Notes: a model not told the origin generated them from the sequence alone. A stretch of DNA of 38,815 nucleotides from Alphaproteobacteria bacterium (GCA_016869645.1 VGDO01000032.1:1-38815); one strand, 5' to 3'. Shown: positions 22,922 to 35,144, counted from the first letter of the stretch. Numbers and translations: made by a program.

Positions 22922-23689
22922 ATGCCGACCAACCTGTTCGACCTGTCCGGCAAAGTTGCCGTCATCACCGGCTCGAGCCGCGGCATCGGCAAGGCGATCG
23001 CCGAGGCGATGGCCGCCCATGGCGCCAAGGTGGTGATTTCCAGCCGCAAGGAGCTGGCGTGCAAAGAGGTCGCCTTCTCGATCCGCGCAGCGGGCGGCGA
23101 TGCGATTGCGATACCCTGCAACATCTCGCACCTCAACCAGCTCGACGACCTCGTCCGGGGCACGCTCAATCAATGGGGCCGGATCGACATTCTCGTGTGC
23201 AATGCCGCGGTCAATCCGTATTTCGGTCCGATGGCGACCATCAGCGAGGAAGCCTACGACAAGATCATGGGCACCAACGTCAAGAGCAATCTCTGGCTTT
23301 GCAACAAGGTCTTGCCGGGCATGGCCGAACGCAGCGACGGCGTCGTCGTCATCGTGTCGTCGATCGGAGGTCTCAAGGGCCACGACAAGCTCGGCGTCTA
23401 CGGGCTGAGCAAGGCCGCCGATTTCCAGCTCGCGCGCAACCTGGCCATCGAATGGGGAAGGCACAACATCCGTGCCAATTGCATCGCGCCGGGCATCATC
23501 CGCACGGATTTCGCACGTGCGCTGTGGGAGGACCCTCAGATCCATCGCCGGGTGGTCGAGACATATGCGCTCGGCCGCATCGGCGAGCCCGAGGAGGTCG
23601 CCGGAGTGGCGGTCATGCTGGCCGGACGCGCGGGCCGCTTCATCACGGGCCAGACCATCGTGGTCGACGGCGGGGCGACGATCAGATAG
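22922..23689 (+). CDS. SDR family NAD(P)-dependent oxidoreductase
   Basis: This 255-residue classical short-chain dehydrogenase shows TGSSRGIG (17-24) for cofactor binding, NAAVNPYFG at 94-102, and catalytic Ser147, Tyr160 and Lys164 in VSSIGGLKGHDKLGVYGLSK. The end, FITGQTIVVDGGATIR, is typical. It oxidises or reduces a hydroxy/keto group, quite possibly on an acyl-CoA given the flanking dehydrogenases. GGGAG precedes the ATG by about eleven bases. It is the only plus-strand gene among the acyl-CoA genes, and a hairpin-rich repeat lies between its stop and the converging phosphotransferase gene. In a levulinate-type route it could be the keto-acyl-CoA reductase. Confidence 0.92.
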   Translation: MPTNLFDLSGKVAVITGSSRGIGKAIAEAMAAHGAKVVISSRKELACKEVAFSIRAAGGDAIAIPCNISHLNQLDDLVRGTLNQWGRIDILVCNAAVNPYFGPMATISEEAYDKIMGTNVKSNLWLCNKVLPGMAERSDGVVVIVSSIGGLKGHDKLGVYGLSKAADFQLARNLAIEWGRHNIRANCIAPGIIRTDFARALWEDPQIHRRVVETYALGRIGEPEEVAGVAVMLAGRAGRFITGQTIVVDGGATIR

Positions 23690-23699
23690 CACGGAATTT

Positions 23700-23813
23700 C
23701 CTCCCCCGCGCCGAAGCGGGGGAGGATCGAGGTAGGGGCCCGAAGGGGAGGAAACGCCGGACCGCAAGGGCCCCCACCCCGACCCTCCCCCGTGCTTCGC
23801 ACGAGGGAGGGAG
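23700..23813. repeat. Dispersed intergenic palindromic element, copy 2 (inverted)
   Basis: It begins with CCTCCCCCGC-N6-GCGGGGGAGG (23700-23725), a perfect 10-bp hairpin just after the SDR stop, and ends with an imperfect CCCTCCCCCGTGC/GCACGAGGGAGGG hairpin. The interior is the reverse complement of copy 1 at 8399-8530 with few changes, but lacks that copy's GGACCGC hairpin. Placed between converging genes, it may also act as a terminator for both. Confidence 0.75.
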
Positions 23814-23832
23814 CTGGGCTTCGTCACACCAG

Positions 23833-24900
23833 TCACGCGCCGCTCCCGCCCGCCAGCACAGTGCAGCCCTTCTCGCCCAGCACCGCCACGCGCGTGCCGA
23901 AATCGGCGAAGCGCACATCCTGGGTTTGGCCGCGCAGGTAGCGGATGTAGATCTGCTGGATGATCACGGCCAGCTTGAAGATGCCGAACACGTGGTACCA
24001 GGTGACGTCTGTGCAGTCGAAGCCGGTGAGCCTGGCGTAGTGCTCGACCGCCTCGGTGCGGCTGGGGAATCCGTGGTGCCAGGTCGGCATGGCGGCACCG
24101 ATGCGCCAGCGCGGATCGTCGCCCGCCTCGCTCCAGAAATTGAGCAGGTAACCCACATCCATCAGCGGATCGCCGCGGGTCAGCATGTCCCAGTCGAGCA
24201 CGGCGACGGCGCGGTCCGGATTGCCGGATTCGACCAGCAGATTGTCGAGCTTGAAGTCGTTGTGAACGAAGGTGGCGGCGCACGGTTGCGGGATGCGTCG
24301 GTGCAGCCAGGCGATCACCTCGCCGATGCGCGGCAGGTCGCGGTCCTTGGCGGCGTGCCAGCGTTTGGTCCAGCCATCGAGCTGGCGCTGGACGAAGCCC
24401 TCGGGTCGGCCGAAATCGCCGAGACCGGCCTTGCCGGCATCGGCCATGTGAAGGCCCGCCAGGGTCGCGATCATCATCTCGCCGATGCGCCGGGCCAGCG
24501 CCGGGTCGCCCGCGAAGCGCGGCGGCAGTTCCTGGCGAATGACGATGCCGTAGCGGCGCTCCATGACGTGAAATTCGGCGCCGATCACCGTCGCATCGCC
24601 GCAATAGGCGTAACTCTGCGGCGCGAGCGAAAAGACCTTGGGCATCGCGGCGAGCACGCAGTGCTCGCGCTTCATGTCGTGGGAGGAGGGCGCGATCGGC
24701 CCCAGCGGCGGGCGGCGGAGCACATACTCGTGCATGCCCAGGCGCACGAGATAGGTGAGGTTGGCATGGCCGCCGGCGAACTGCCGCACGGTCAGCTTGC
24801 CGTCCCCCGCCGGCAGATTCGCACGCAGCCATGGTTCGAGCCGAGTCGTGTCGAGTTCTTCGCCCGGCCGCGGGTCGATCAGTTCGGCTCCTGCCGACAT
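23833..24900 (-). CDS. APH-like phosphotransferase (LvaA / ACAD10-11 N-domain type)
   Basis: The 355-residue protein belongs to the aminoglycoside-phosphotransferase-like kinase fold. The catalytic loop is FVHNDFKLDNLLVE and the metal-binding segment AVLDWDMLTRGDPLMDVGYLLNFW. In bacteria this branch usually sits with acyl-CoA dehydrogenases; in animals the same domain is fused to ACAD10 and ACAD11, and LvaA of Pseudomonas putida phosphorylates 4-hydroxyvaleryl-CoA. The likely role here is ATP-dependent phosphorylation of a hydroxyacyl-CoA. The ATG at 24898-24900 was chosen over an upstream start whose residues overlap the thiolase region and look non-coding. It follows the thiolase gene by 22 bases and is probably the last gene of that operon. 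Confidence 0.87.
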   Translation of the reverse strand: MSAGAELIDPRPGEELDTTRLEPWLRANLPAGDGKLTVRQFAGGHANLTYLVRLGMHEYVLRRPPLGPIAPSSHDMKREHCVLAAMPKVFSLAPQSYAYCGDATVIGAEFHVMERRYGIVIRQELPPRFAGDPALARRIGEMMIATLAGLHMADAGKAGLGDFGRPEGFVQRQLDGWTKRWHAAKDRDLPRIGEVIAWLHRRIPQPCAATFVHNDFKLDNLLVESGNPDRAVAVLDWDMLTRGDPLMDVGYLLNFWSEAGDDPRWRIGAAMPTWHHGFPSRTEAVEHYARLTGFDCTDVTWYHVFGIFKLAVIIQQIYIRYLRGQTQDVRFADFGTRVAVLGEKGCTVLAGGSGA

Positions 24901-24922
24901 GGCCGGGCGGCGCCTCGGAGGC

Positions 24923-26107
24923 TCACGCGATCTCGAACAGTCCGGCGGCACCCATGCCGCCGCCGATACACATGGTGACGACGGCATGCTTGGCGCCGCG
25001 CCTCTTGCCCTCGATCAGCGCGTGGCCGACCAGGCGCGCGCCCGACATGCCATAGGGATGGCCGATCGCGATCGCGCCGCCATCGACATTGAGGTTCTCG
25101 TGCGGGATGCCCAGGCGGTCGCGGCAATAGACGACCTGCACAGCGAAGGCTTCGTTCAGCTCCCACAGATCGATGTCGTCGATCTTGAGGCCATGGCGGT
25201 TGAGCAGGCGCGGCACGGCGAAGACCGGCCCGATGCCCATTTCGTCAGGCTCGCAGCCGGCAACCGTGAAGCCGCGGAAAATGCCAAGCGGGTGCAGGCC
25301 GCGCTTCTCGGCGTCCTTGCGCTCCATGACGACGCAGGCCGATGCGCCATCGGAGAGTTGGCTGGCGTTGCCCGCCGTGATGAACTGGTCGTCGCCGCGC
25401 ACCGGCTTCAGCTTGGCGAGGCCCGGTAGATTCGTGTCGGCCCGGTTGCCCTCGTCGCGGCTGACCGTGACCTCCTCGGTCCAGGTCCGGCCCGTGTCCT
25501 TGTCGGCCATCAGCTTGGTGGTCTTCATCGGCACGATCTCGTCGTCGATGCGACCCGCCTGCTGGGCGGCGGCGTAGCGGAGCTGGCTCGACAAGGCGTA
25601 CTCGTCCTGGGTGTCGCGGCCGATCTTGTAGCGCTTCGCGACGATGTCGGCGGTCTCGATCATCGTCATGTAGATGTCGGGCTTGTTCTGCTTGATCCAG
25701 TCGTCGTTGTAATGGAAGCGGTTCTGGTGCTCGTTCTGCACCAGCGAGATCGACTCGACGCCGCCTGCGACCGCGATCGGCACATGCTCCATGACGACAC
25801 GCTGCGCGGCGATCGCGATGGTCTGCAGGCCCGAGCTGCAGAAGCGGTTGACCGTCATGCCCGAGGTCGTGACCGGCAGACCGGCGCGGATCGCCGACTG
25901 GCGCGCGATGTTGCCGCCGGTCGCACCCTCCGGCATGGCGCAGCCGATGATGCAGTCCTCGACCTCGGCCGGATCGACCTTGGCACGTGCGACCGCGTGT
26001 TGAACTGCATGGCCGGCGAGCGACGCGCCATGGGTGAGATTGAACCCGCCGCGATAGGCCCTGCCGATCGGCGTCCGCGCGGTCGAAACGATGACGGCTT
26101 CGCGCAT
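24923..26107 (-). CDS. Acetyl-CoA acyltransferase / thiolase (FadA-like)
   Basis: The 395-residue thiolase cleaves 3-oxoacyl-CoA with CoA in the last step of beta-oxidation. The nucleophilic Cys90 lies in [12 protein letters not shown], His350 in [11 protein letters not shown] and Cys380 in [10 protein letters not shown]. It starts [20 protein letters not shown], the family norm. The upstream gene on the same strand encodes the FadJ-like multifunctional partner. A 12-bp palindrome (26134-26161) sits in the 99-base gap between them and could modulate their relative expression. Confidence 0.93.
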   Translation of the reverse strand: MREAVIVSTARTPIGRAYRGGFNLTHGASLAGHAVQHAVARAKVDPAEVEDCIIGCAMPEGATGGNIARQSAIRAGLPVTTSGMTVNRFCSSGLQTIAIAAQRVVMEHVPIAVAGGVESISLVQNEHQNRFHYNDDWIKQNKPDIYMTMIETADIVAKRYKIGRDTQDEYALSSQLRYAAAQQAGRIDDEIVPMKTTKLMADKDTGRTWTEEVTVSRDEGNRADTNLPGLAKLKPVRGDDQFITAGNASQLSDGASACVVMERKDAEKRGLHPLGIFRGFTVAGCEPDEMGIGPVFAVPRLLNRHGLKIDDIDLWELNEAFAVQVVYCRDRLGIPHENLNVDGGAIAIGHPYGMSGARLVGHALIEGKRRGAKHAVVTMCIGGGMGAAGLFEIA

Positions 26108-26133
26108 ATTAGTCTCCCTCAACTGCTGGGAAT

Positions 26134-26161
26134 GTAGGGGCGCAGCATCCTGCGCCCCTAC
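26134..26161. repeat. Perfect 12-bp palindrome GTAGGGGCGCAG-CATC-CTGCGCCCCTAC
   Basis: The arms match at all 12 positions around a four-base loop. It lies within the FadJ-thiolase gap. A related sequence, TAGGGGCACGGCATGCCGTGGCCC, lies at 37357-37380, so this appears to be a small dispersed palindromic repeat family. It may also act as an mRNA-stabilising or attenuating hairpin inside the operon. Confidence 0.75.
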
Positions 26162-26206
26162 GGGCGCCAATTCCGACTAGTCGATCGGTTGATCTGGGCA
26201 ACAAAG

Positions 26207-28312
<2,106 letters not shown>

Positions 28313-28337
28313 ATGAGTTCCGTTCTCCGTCTAGATT

Positions 28338-28366
28338 CTCCCTCCCTCGCCAGAGGCGGAGGAGGA
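28338..28366. repeat. Truncated copy of the dispersed intergenic element
   Basis: CTCCCTCCCTCGCC-AGA-GGCGGAGGAGG matches the left terminal hairpin of copy 1 (8399-8425) and nothing else of the element. It occupies half of the 62-base ligase-FadJ gap. Confidence 0.55.
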
Positions 28367-28374
28367 AGTTGCGT

Positions 28375-30021
28375 TCAGCCGGCCGCCCGCCGTGGATTCT
28401 CCAACAATTGCTGGCGCAGCAGGCGCTTGGCGATCTTGCCGGTAGCAGTATGCGGAATCTCCTGGAGAAAAACGACCTCGTCGGGAACCGCAAGCTTCGC
28501 CACCTTGGTCGCCAGGAAGGCGAGGATGTCCGGGGCGGCGAGGTTCTTGCCTTCGCCGGGCCGCACGACCAGCAGCGGCCGCTCGCCCCAGCGGGGATCG
28601 GGCTTGGCGATCACGGCGGCCTCGGCGACGCCCGGGAAGGCGCAGGCGAGATTTTCCAGGTCGATCGAGCTGATCCATTCGCCTCCCGACTTGATCATGT
28701 CCTTGCGCCGGTCGACGATCTGCACGTAGCCACGCGGATCGATGGTCGCGACGTCGCCGGTGTGGAGCCAGCCCTTGGCGTCGATGGCAGCCTTTGACGC
28801 TGCCTCGTCCTTGTAGTACGCGCTGGCGATCCACGGGCCGCGCACGCAGAGCTCGCCTGAGCTCTTGCCGTCGCAGGGCAGGTCGCGACCTTCCTCGTCG
28901 ATCACCTTGATGTCGATGAAGCAGCGGCCGCGGCCCTGCTTGGTCTTGAAGTTGAGACACTGTTCATAGGGCAGATTGGCCTCGAGCGGAGCCAGCGAGG
29001 TGTCGGTCGCCGAACCGGTTGTCTCGGTCATGCCCCAACCGTGCACGATGGGAACGCCGAACTCGCGCTCGAAGGCGTCGACCATGGCGCGCGGTGCCGC
29101 CGCGCCGCCGATCGCGAGCAGGCGCATGGTGGTCAGCCGCTTGTCGTTGCGGCGCAGATAGTCGATCAGCGCCGCCCAGATCGTCGGCACGCCAGCGGTG
29201 ACCGTGACCTCTTCGCTTTCGAACAGCTCGTAGAGGCTCTCCGGATCGAGCTTGGCGCCGGGCAGCACGAGCTTGGCCCCGCCGAGCGGGCAACCGAAGG
29301 GAATGCCCCAGGCGTGGACATGGAACATCGGCACGACAGGCAGCACCGAGTCGGTCGCGGCATAGCCGAAGGACCGGCGCATGCAGATGTTCATGGCATA
29401 GATCATGAGCGAGCGCTGGCTGTAGAGCACGCCCTTGGGATTGCCCGTCGTGCCCGAGGTATAGCAGAGCGCACCAGCGGCGCGCTCGTCGATCTCGGGC
29501 CAGTCGAAGGTTTCTGGCTTGCTCGCGATCAGCTCTTCATAGCTGAGCGCATTGCGCAGGCTCGTCTTCGGCATGTGCGCCCGGTCGGTCATGATCACGA
29601 AAGCCTCGACCGATGTGAGCTGCGGCGCGATGCGCTCGATTAGCGGCACGAAGGTCAGGTCGACGAAGAGCAGCCGGTCCTGCGCGTGATTGACGATGTA
29701 AATGATCTGGTCGCCGTGCAGGCGCGGGTTGATCGTGTGGCACACCGCGCCGACGCCGGGGATGGCGTAGTAGAGCTCGAGATGGCGATAGCCGTTCCAC
29801 GCAATGGTGGCGACGCGGTCGCCTTCGGCGATGCCCAGCGCGCTCAGCGCGTGGGCTAGCTGCTGGGTGCGCGCGTAGCAGCGCGCGTAGTCGTAGCGAT
29901 GGATCGGCCCCTCGACCGAGCGCGACACGATTTCGGTCGTGGGATGGTAGCGCGCCGCATATTGCAGCAGCGTGATGGTGACGAGCGGCGCCTCCATCAT
30001 CAGGCCGGGGAGGACGGGCAT
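28375..30021 (-). CDS. Fatty-acid/acyl-CoA ligase (AMP-binding, AlkK/FadD-like)
   Basis: The 548-residue AMP-forming ligase activates a carboxylic acid to its CoA thioester. The P-loop YTSGTTGNPKG is at 187-197, then GWGMTETTG, the hinge and motor segment LHTGDVATIDPRGYVQIVDR with RKDMIKSGGEWIS, and the catalytic Lys in HTATGKIAKRLLRQQL. The sequence is closest in layout to medium-chain ligases such as AlkK. GGAGAC precedes the ATG at 30019-30021. Downstream of the Liv transporter genes and upstream of the FadJ/thiolase pair, it likely activates the imported acid for beta-oxidation. In a levulinate-like route it would take the LvaE role. Confidence 0.93.
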   Translation of the reverse strand: MPVLPGLMMEAPLVTITLLQYAARYHPTTEIVSRSVEGPIHRYDYARCYARTQQLAHALSALGIAEGDRVATIAWNGYRHLELYYAIPGVGAVCHTINPRLHGDQIIYIVNHAQDRLLFVDLTFVPLIERIAPQLTSVEAFVIMTDRAHMPKTSLRNALSYEELIASKPETFDWPEIDERAAGALCYTSGTTGNPKGVLYSQRSLMIYAMNICMRRSFGYAATDSVLPVVPMFHVHAWGIPFGCPLGGAKLVLPGAKLDPESLYELFESEEVTVTAGVPTIWAALIDYLRRNDKRLTTMRLLAIGGAAAPRAMVDAFEREFGVPIVHGWGMTETTGSATDTSLAPLEANLPYEQCLNFKTKQGRGRCFIDIKVIDEEGRDLPCDGKSSGELCVRGPWIASAYYKDEAASKAAIDAKGWLHTGDVATIDPRGYVQIVDRRKDMIKSGGEWISSIDLENLACAFPGVAEAAVIAKPDPRWGERPLLVVRPGEGKNLAAPDILAFLATKVAKLAVPDEVVFLQEIPHTATGKIAKRLLRQQLLENPRRAAG

Positions 30022-30092
30022 GGTCTTGTCTCCTTTAGTCCCTGGTGGCCTGTGTAGGCAGGGTGACGGAACCCGGCTCCCACTAGGCTAGA

Positions 30093-30123
30093 GCCTCGTC
30101 CTGAGCTTGTTGAAGGACGAGGC
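30093..30123. repeat. REP-like palindrome GCCTCGTCC...GGACGAGGC
   Basis: Nine-base perfect arms enclose TGAGCTTGTTGAA. It is the same family as the pair at 21462/21554. It lies in the 207-base gap between the LivJ-like and ligase genes; the remainder of that gap, including a partial CACCCTTCGACGGGTCCAGGGCGAGG near 30179, shows no gene. Confidence 0.75.
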
Positions 30124-30228
30124 CCTTTCCGCCGCCTAGATGCCTGCAGACGAGAGCCAATTTTGACGCCCGCGCCCATCACCCTTCGACGGGTCCAGGG
30201 CGAGGCAGTTGGCGGCCGCCGCCATGAC

Positions 30229-31452
30229 TCAGCTTCCTTCCGGCGACAGAACCTCGCCGAACAGGACCCAGATGTTGCCGTCGAACTTCTGCAGCCGCAT
30301 CTGCTCGATCGGCGCGAAGTCGTCGGGGCCGGTCGTGATCGAGATGCCCGGCAGCAGCATCGGCACCTGGAAATTCTTGAGATTGGCGGCCTGCCGCATG
30401 ACGTTCTCGCGCGTCAGGTTGTCGCCGCACTGCTTGAGCACTTGAACCAGCGTCTGCGCCACCGAGTAGCCATAGACGTTGAAGGTGCTCGCAACGTCGC
30501 CGGCCGAATAGTACTTCTTCATCCACGCCAGCCAGTCCTGATAGGCCTTGCCGCTTTGCCACTGCGGATCGGTCGGGTCCATGTGGTAGGACGACGTGAT
30601 GATGCCGGTCGCCTTCTCGAGCCCGGCGGGCTTGAGCACGGTGCTGACCGAGGCCGACACGTTGTTGAGATAGTGCGCCGGCTTCCAACCGAGGTCGTGG
30701 ACCTTGCGAATCGCCTGCGAGGCGAATTTCGGCGTCGTGATGTTGATGAACACGTTGGCGCCGCTGTTCATCAGGGCGACGACCTGAGAATCGACCGTCG
30801 GGTCGGACGTCTCGTAGGACTTCATTGCGACGATCAGCTTGCTGGCCTGGGCGCCGAGCCCTTCCTTGAGACCGTCGAGGTAGTCCTTGCCGTAGTCGTC
30901 GTTCTGGAAAAGCACCGCGATCTTCGGGTCCTTGACGTTCTGCAGGATATGCTTGGCGTAGATGCGTGCCTCGGTCTGGTAGTTCGGCTGCCAGCCCATG
31001 GTCCACGGGAAGTTCTTCGGGTCGTTCCACTTGGTGGCGCCGGTCGCGACGAAGAGCTGAGGCACTTTCTTTTCGTTCATATACGCCTGGATCGCCGTGT
31101 TCGACGGGGTGCCCAGGCTCTGGAAGAGGAGCAGCACCTGCTCGGCCTCGACCAGTCGGCGCGCCTGCTCGACCGCCTTGGGCGGGCTGTATCCGTCGTC
31201 GAGGGTGATGTACTTGATCTTGCGACCGTTGATGCCGCCCTCGTCGTTGATCTTGTCGAAATACGCGCCGATCGCCTTGCCGATCGTGCCGTAGGCCGAG
31301 GCCGGCCCGCTGTAGGGGTTGATGTTGCCGATCTTGATTTCCTTGTCGCTCGCGCCGGGGCCGTACTGTTTCTGGGCGTTTGCGGGGGCGGCAACGAAGG
31401 CCGCCGCCGTGAGCGACGCGGCGATCATCAGAGTGCGTCTGTTGAGCGTCAT
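30229..31452 (-). CDS. Branched-chain amino acid-type ABC transporter substrate-binding protein (LivJ-like)
   Basis: The 407-residue periplasmic protein starts MTLNRRTLMIAASLTAAAF, a signal peptide with cleavage near ANAQKQ. It shows the Peripla_BP_6 fold opening IKIGNINPYSGPASAYGTIG and INGRKIKYITLDDGYSP. Relatives bind amino acids, short fatty acids or aromatic acids, so with acyl-CoA genes next door the ligand may be an organic acid and not leucine. The ATG at 31450-31452 is preceded by GGAGGACGACC; a start eight codons upstream is less likely. It is the last of five transporter genes and is followed by the acyl-CoA ligase gene after a REP-like sequence. Confidence 0.92.
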   Translation of the reverse strand: MTLNRRTLMIAASLTAAAFVAAPANAQKQYGPGASDKEIKIGNINPYSGPASAYGTIGKAIGAYFDKINDEGGINGRKIKYITLDDGYSPPKAVEQARRLVEAEQVLLLFQSLGTPSNTAIQAYMNEKKVPQLFVATGATKWNDPKNFPWTMGWQPNYQTEARIYAKHILQNVKDPKIAVLFQNDDYGKDYLDGLKEGLGAQASKLIVAMKSYETSDPTVDSQVVALMNSGANVFINITTPKFASQAIRKVHDLGWKPAHYLNNVSASVSTVLKPAGLEKATGIITSSYHMDPTDPQWQSGKAYQDWLAWMKKYYSAGDVASTFNVYGYSVAQTLVQVLKQCGDNLTRENVMRQAANLKNFQVPMLLPGISITTGPDDFAPIEQMRLQKFDGNIWVLFGEVLSPEGS

Positions 31453-31472
31453 GGTCGTCCTCCTTTGCATGG

Positions 31473-32510
31473 TCATGAATGGGAGCCGGGTTGCGACGTT
31501 GGCTGCTCCCCGACGGCGGTCCGGAATTTCGGTGCGTAACGGACCGCCATGGTGCGGATGAATCCGGCTATGCCGGTCGGCATGGCGTACATGAAGGCGA
31601 GCAGGAACAGGCCGTAGATGGCCCAGGGCGCGGCATCGGAGATGTCGTTGGCAAGATTGGGAATGAACTGGATGAAGAAGCCGCCGAACACCGCGCCGGC
31701 CACGGTGGCGATGCCGCCGACCACCGAGCCGACGAGGAAGGAAATCGACAGGAACACGTTGAAGCTGTCAGGCGCGACGAACCCGGTCGCGATCGCAGCC
31801 ATGGCGCCGGCGATGCCGGTGAACATGGCACTGACGCCGAAGGCGCAGGTCTTGTAGAAGACCGGATTGATGCCCATCACCGTGGCGGAGATCGGATGAT
31901 CGCGCAGCGCCACGAGCGCGCGGCCGGTGCGGCCAGCCAACAGATTGCTGCCGGCCCAGAACACGATGAGCAGGACGACCAGCATCTGGTAGTAGAGCCA
32001 CTTGTCGTTGCCGATCGGAAGCCAGGTCGGCGCAGCCGGCTTGCGCAGCACGATGCCTTGCGACCCGCCGGTCCAATGGTCGAAATATTTGAGGAATTGC
32101 GGCGTCGCCACCGCCATCGAAAGGGTGACGAGCGCCAGGTAGAGATTTTCCAGGCGGAGCGCCGGCAGGCCGAACAGCACGCCCACGATGAAGGCGGCGG
32201 CTCCGGCCGGTAGGATCGTCAGATAGTACGGCACGCCCAGGCGATGCATGAGGATCGCGGCTGTGTAGCCGCCGATGGCGAAGAAGGCGCCGTGGCCGAG
32301 CGAGATCTGGCCGTTGTAGCCGGTCAGCAGGTTGAGCCCGAGCAGCGCCACCGCATAGCTGCCGGCAAGCGTGAACTGGAACACCCGATAGTCGCTGACC
32401 AGCCAGGGCAGCACGAGCGCCGCGGCGATGGCGACGGCCACGCCGATGCGCCGCCAGTTCGTGCCGGATGCTGCAACCGGGATCGTGGCGAGACCGGATG
32501 TCGCGGCCAT
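31473..32510 (-). CDS. livM: Branched-chain amino acid-type ABC transporter permease (LivM)
   Basis: This 345-residue inner-membrane permease has about nine or ten hydrophobic segments. It carries the LivM hallmark LNLLTGYNGQISLGHGAFFA near the N-terminus, and GRALVALRDHPISATVMGIN with FKTCAF-like YKTCAFGVSAMFTGIAGAM further on. It pairs with LivH to form the channel. The gene lies four bases after the LivH stop and 20 bases before the binding-protein gene. Confidence 0.93.
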   Translation of the reverse strand: MAATSGLATIPVAASGTNWRRIGVAVAIAAALVLPWLVSDYRVFQFTLAGSYAVALLGLNLLTGYNGQISLGHGAFFAIGGYTAAILMHRLGVPYYLTILPAGAAAFIVGVLFGLPALRLENLYLALVTLSMAVATPQFLKYFDHWTGGSQGIVLRKPAAPTWLPIGNDKWLYYQMLVVLLIVFWAGSNLLAGRTGRALVALRDHPISATVMGINPVFYKTCAFGVSAMFTGIAGAMAAIATGFVAPDSFNVFLSISFLVGSVVGGIATVAGAVFGGFFIQFIPNLANDISDAAPWAIYGLFLLAFMYAMPTGIAGFIRTMAVRYAPKFRTAVGEQPTSQPGSHS

Positions 32511-32514
32511 GGCG

Positions 32515-33384
32515 TTACACCCGTTTGACCGCGTGAGCGCCGAACAGCCCGCTCGGCTTGACGACCAGCACGATGATGATGAGCGCGAGCGCCATGGTGA
32601 GCTTGAGCTCGCTCGCGATCAGGTAGGTCCCGACCAGGTTCTCCAGCACGCCGACGATCAAGCCGCCGAGCACGGCTCCGCCGGGGCTCGAGATGCCGCC
32701 GAGCAGTGCCGCGGCAAAGGCGTAGAGCAGCACGCCGCTCATCATGTGCGGGTCGAGGAACAGGATCGGCGCCACCATGATGCCGGCGACGGCGCCGACC
32801 GCCGCGGCCAGGCCCCAGCCGATCGCCAGCATCCAGCCGACGCGGATGCCGACCAGCCGCGCCGATTCCGGATTCTGCGCCGCCGCGCGCATGGCGAGGC
32901 CCAGGGGCGTGAAGCGGAAGAACAGGAACAGCAGGATCAGCATGACGAAGGTCACGCCGATGACGCCCAGATCATGGCCGGTCACGGCGCCGCCGAGTAG
33001 CGGCTTGGTCGGGAAGGGGCTCGGGAATTGCTTCACCGTGTAAGTGAAGATCCAGCCCGCCACGGCGCTGAAGATGACGAGCAGCCCGATGAACACGATG
33101 ACGTGGCTCAGCACTGGCGCGTTCTCGACTGGCCGCACGATGATGCGCTCGATCAGCACGCCGCCGATGAAGGAGATGACGACCGTGAGCACGAAGGCGA
33201 TCCAGAACGGCGTGCCCACCTGCACCAGCGACCAGGCTATGTAGGTCGAGAACATCGCCATCTCGCCCTGCGCGAAGTTCACCGACTCCGTCGCCTGGTG
33301 GATCATCACCAGCGCCAGCGCCAGGCTCGCATAGATGGCGCCCGTGGCGACGCCGGAGAGGATCTGCTGGGTGAGCTGGGTCAT
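32515..33384 (-). CDS. livH: Branched-chain amino acid-type ABC transporter permease (LivH)
   Basis: The 289-residue permease has the LivH opening QQILSGVATGAIYASLALAL and the conserved ESVNFAQGEMAMFSTYIAW. Later come MRAAAQNPESARLVGI and GISSPGGAVLGGLIVGVLEN. It is the channel partner of LivM. The start lies seven bases after the LivF stop, indicating a tight operon. Confidence 0.94.
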   Translation of the reverse strand: MTQLTQQILSGVATGAIYASLALALVMIHQATESVNFAQGEMAMFSTYIAWSLVQVGTPFWIAFVLTVVISFIGGVLIERIIVRPVENAPVLSHVIVFIGLLVIFSAVAGWIFTYTVKQFPSPFPTKPLLGGAVTGHDLGVIGVTFVMLILLFLFFRFTPLGLAMRAAAQNPESARLVGIRVGWMLAIGWGLAAAVGAVAGIMVAPILFLDPHMMSGVLLYAFAAALLGGISSPGGAVLGGLIVGVLENLVGTYLIASELKLTMALALIIIVLVVKPSGLFGAHAVKRV

Positions 33385-33391
33385 CTTTTCA

Positions 33392-34107
<716 letters not shown>

Positions 34108-34108
<1 letters not shown>

Positions 34109-34932
34109 CAGCGCGCCTTGCCCAGATAGGCGCTGATGACCTTGTCATCGGCCTGCACCTCGGCCGGTGTGCCCTCGGCGATCACACGGCCGAACTCGAG
34201 CGCCACCACCTTGTCGGAGATGCCCATGACGAAGCTCATGTGATGCTCGACCAGCAGGACGGTGATGCCGAGTTCGTCGCGCACGCGCCGGACCAGGCTG
34301 CCGAGCTCGGCGACTTCCTCGTGATTGAGCCCGCCGGCCGGCTCGTCGAGCAGCAGAAGCTTGGGCCGGCTCGCCAGCGCACGCGCCAGCTCGACGCGCT
34401 TCTGCGTTCCGAAGGGCAGGCTGGTGATGGGCCGGTGTGCCAGCGCGTCGAGGCCGACGAAGCCGAGCATGGCGTGCGCGCGCGCGCGTAGGGTCGCCTC
34501 CTCGCCCCGAGCCGAGGGCAGGCGCAGCGCGTCGCTGATGAATCCGCTGGTGCCGCGCGCATGGCCGCCGACGATGACGTTGTCGAGCACGCTCATCGAG
34601 CGGAACAGCGCCAGGTTCTGGAAGCTGCGCCCGATGCCGAGCGCGGCGATCGCGGAGGCCGGCAGGTCGAGGAGCGAGGTGCCATCGAAGGTGATGCGGC
34701 CCGCGCTCGGACGGTAGAGCCGGGAGATCGCGTTGAAGGCCGTCGTCTTGCCGGCGCCGTTGGGCCCGATCAGCCCGACGATCTGGCCTTCGCCGACCGT
34801 GAAGGAAACTCCGTCGAGGGCGATAATGCCGCCGAAGCGGACCGTGACACCGTCGACATCGAGAAGCGCAGCACTGGCGGCCGCGGCGCGCGGCGCATGA
34901 CGCTCGACATATTGCGCGACGGCGGCGCTCAT
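34108..34932 (-). CDS. livG: Branched-chain amino acid-type ABC transporter ATPase (LivG)
   Basis: The 274-residue ATPase has Walker A GPNGAGKT at 56-63, the divergent signature SLPFGTQKR (171-179) usual for LivG, and Walker B LLLLDEP at 192-198. The C-terminal EFGRVIAEGTPAEVQADDKV segment is typical. It is the first gene of the transporter operon. I chose the ATG at 34930-34932; the open frame upstream runs through the promoter region and gives Arg-rich, non-family residues. A well-formed sigma70-type promoter lies about 130 bases upstream. Confidence 0.92.
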
Positions 34933-35054
34933 CCGCACCGTCGCAAAGTTGTCGCGGGCGAGATCATCGCCGCTTGCCTCCCTTGTCCCCGCACGTCTCT
35001 TGTTCGCACACCGGAAACCGGCCGGACCGGCCGCTCTCGCGCTGGCATTCACGG

Positions 35055-35094
35055 GTTTCCCGAAACGGTATACGTCGCCTGAAGAGCGAGTCAA
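35055..35094 (-). promoter_or_regulatory. Promoter of the liv operon with overlapping GTTTC-N2-GAAAC palindrome
   Basis: On the minus strand, TTGACT (35089-35094) and TATACC (35067-35072) are 16 bases apart, the best -35/-10 pair seen in the window. Directly downstream, over the expected start site, GTTTC-CC-GAAAC (35055-35066) is a perfect palindrome and a candidate operator. The IclR gene lies upstream and may act here; that is inference. The rest of 34933-35144 holds the untranslated leader and nothing else recognisable. Confidence 0.6.
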
Positions 35095-35144
35095 ACAATG
35101 GTGAAATTATGTTCTGCACTGCGGAAATTGGCGCGCCGAAACTC

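Noticed and set aside
30000..30182. Small minus-strand frame containing PSTSSGRG
   Set aside because: This peptide is the usual translation artefact of REP-like repeats; the frame overlaps the palindrome at 30093 and the start of the ligase gene.
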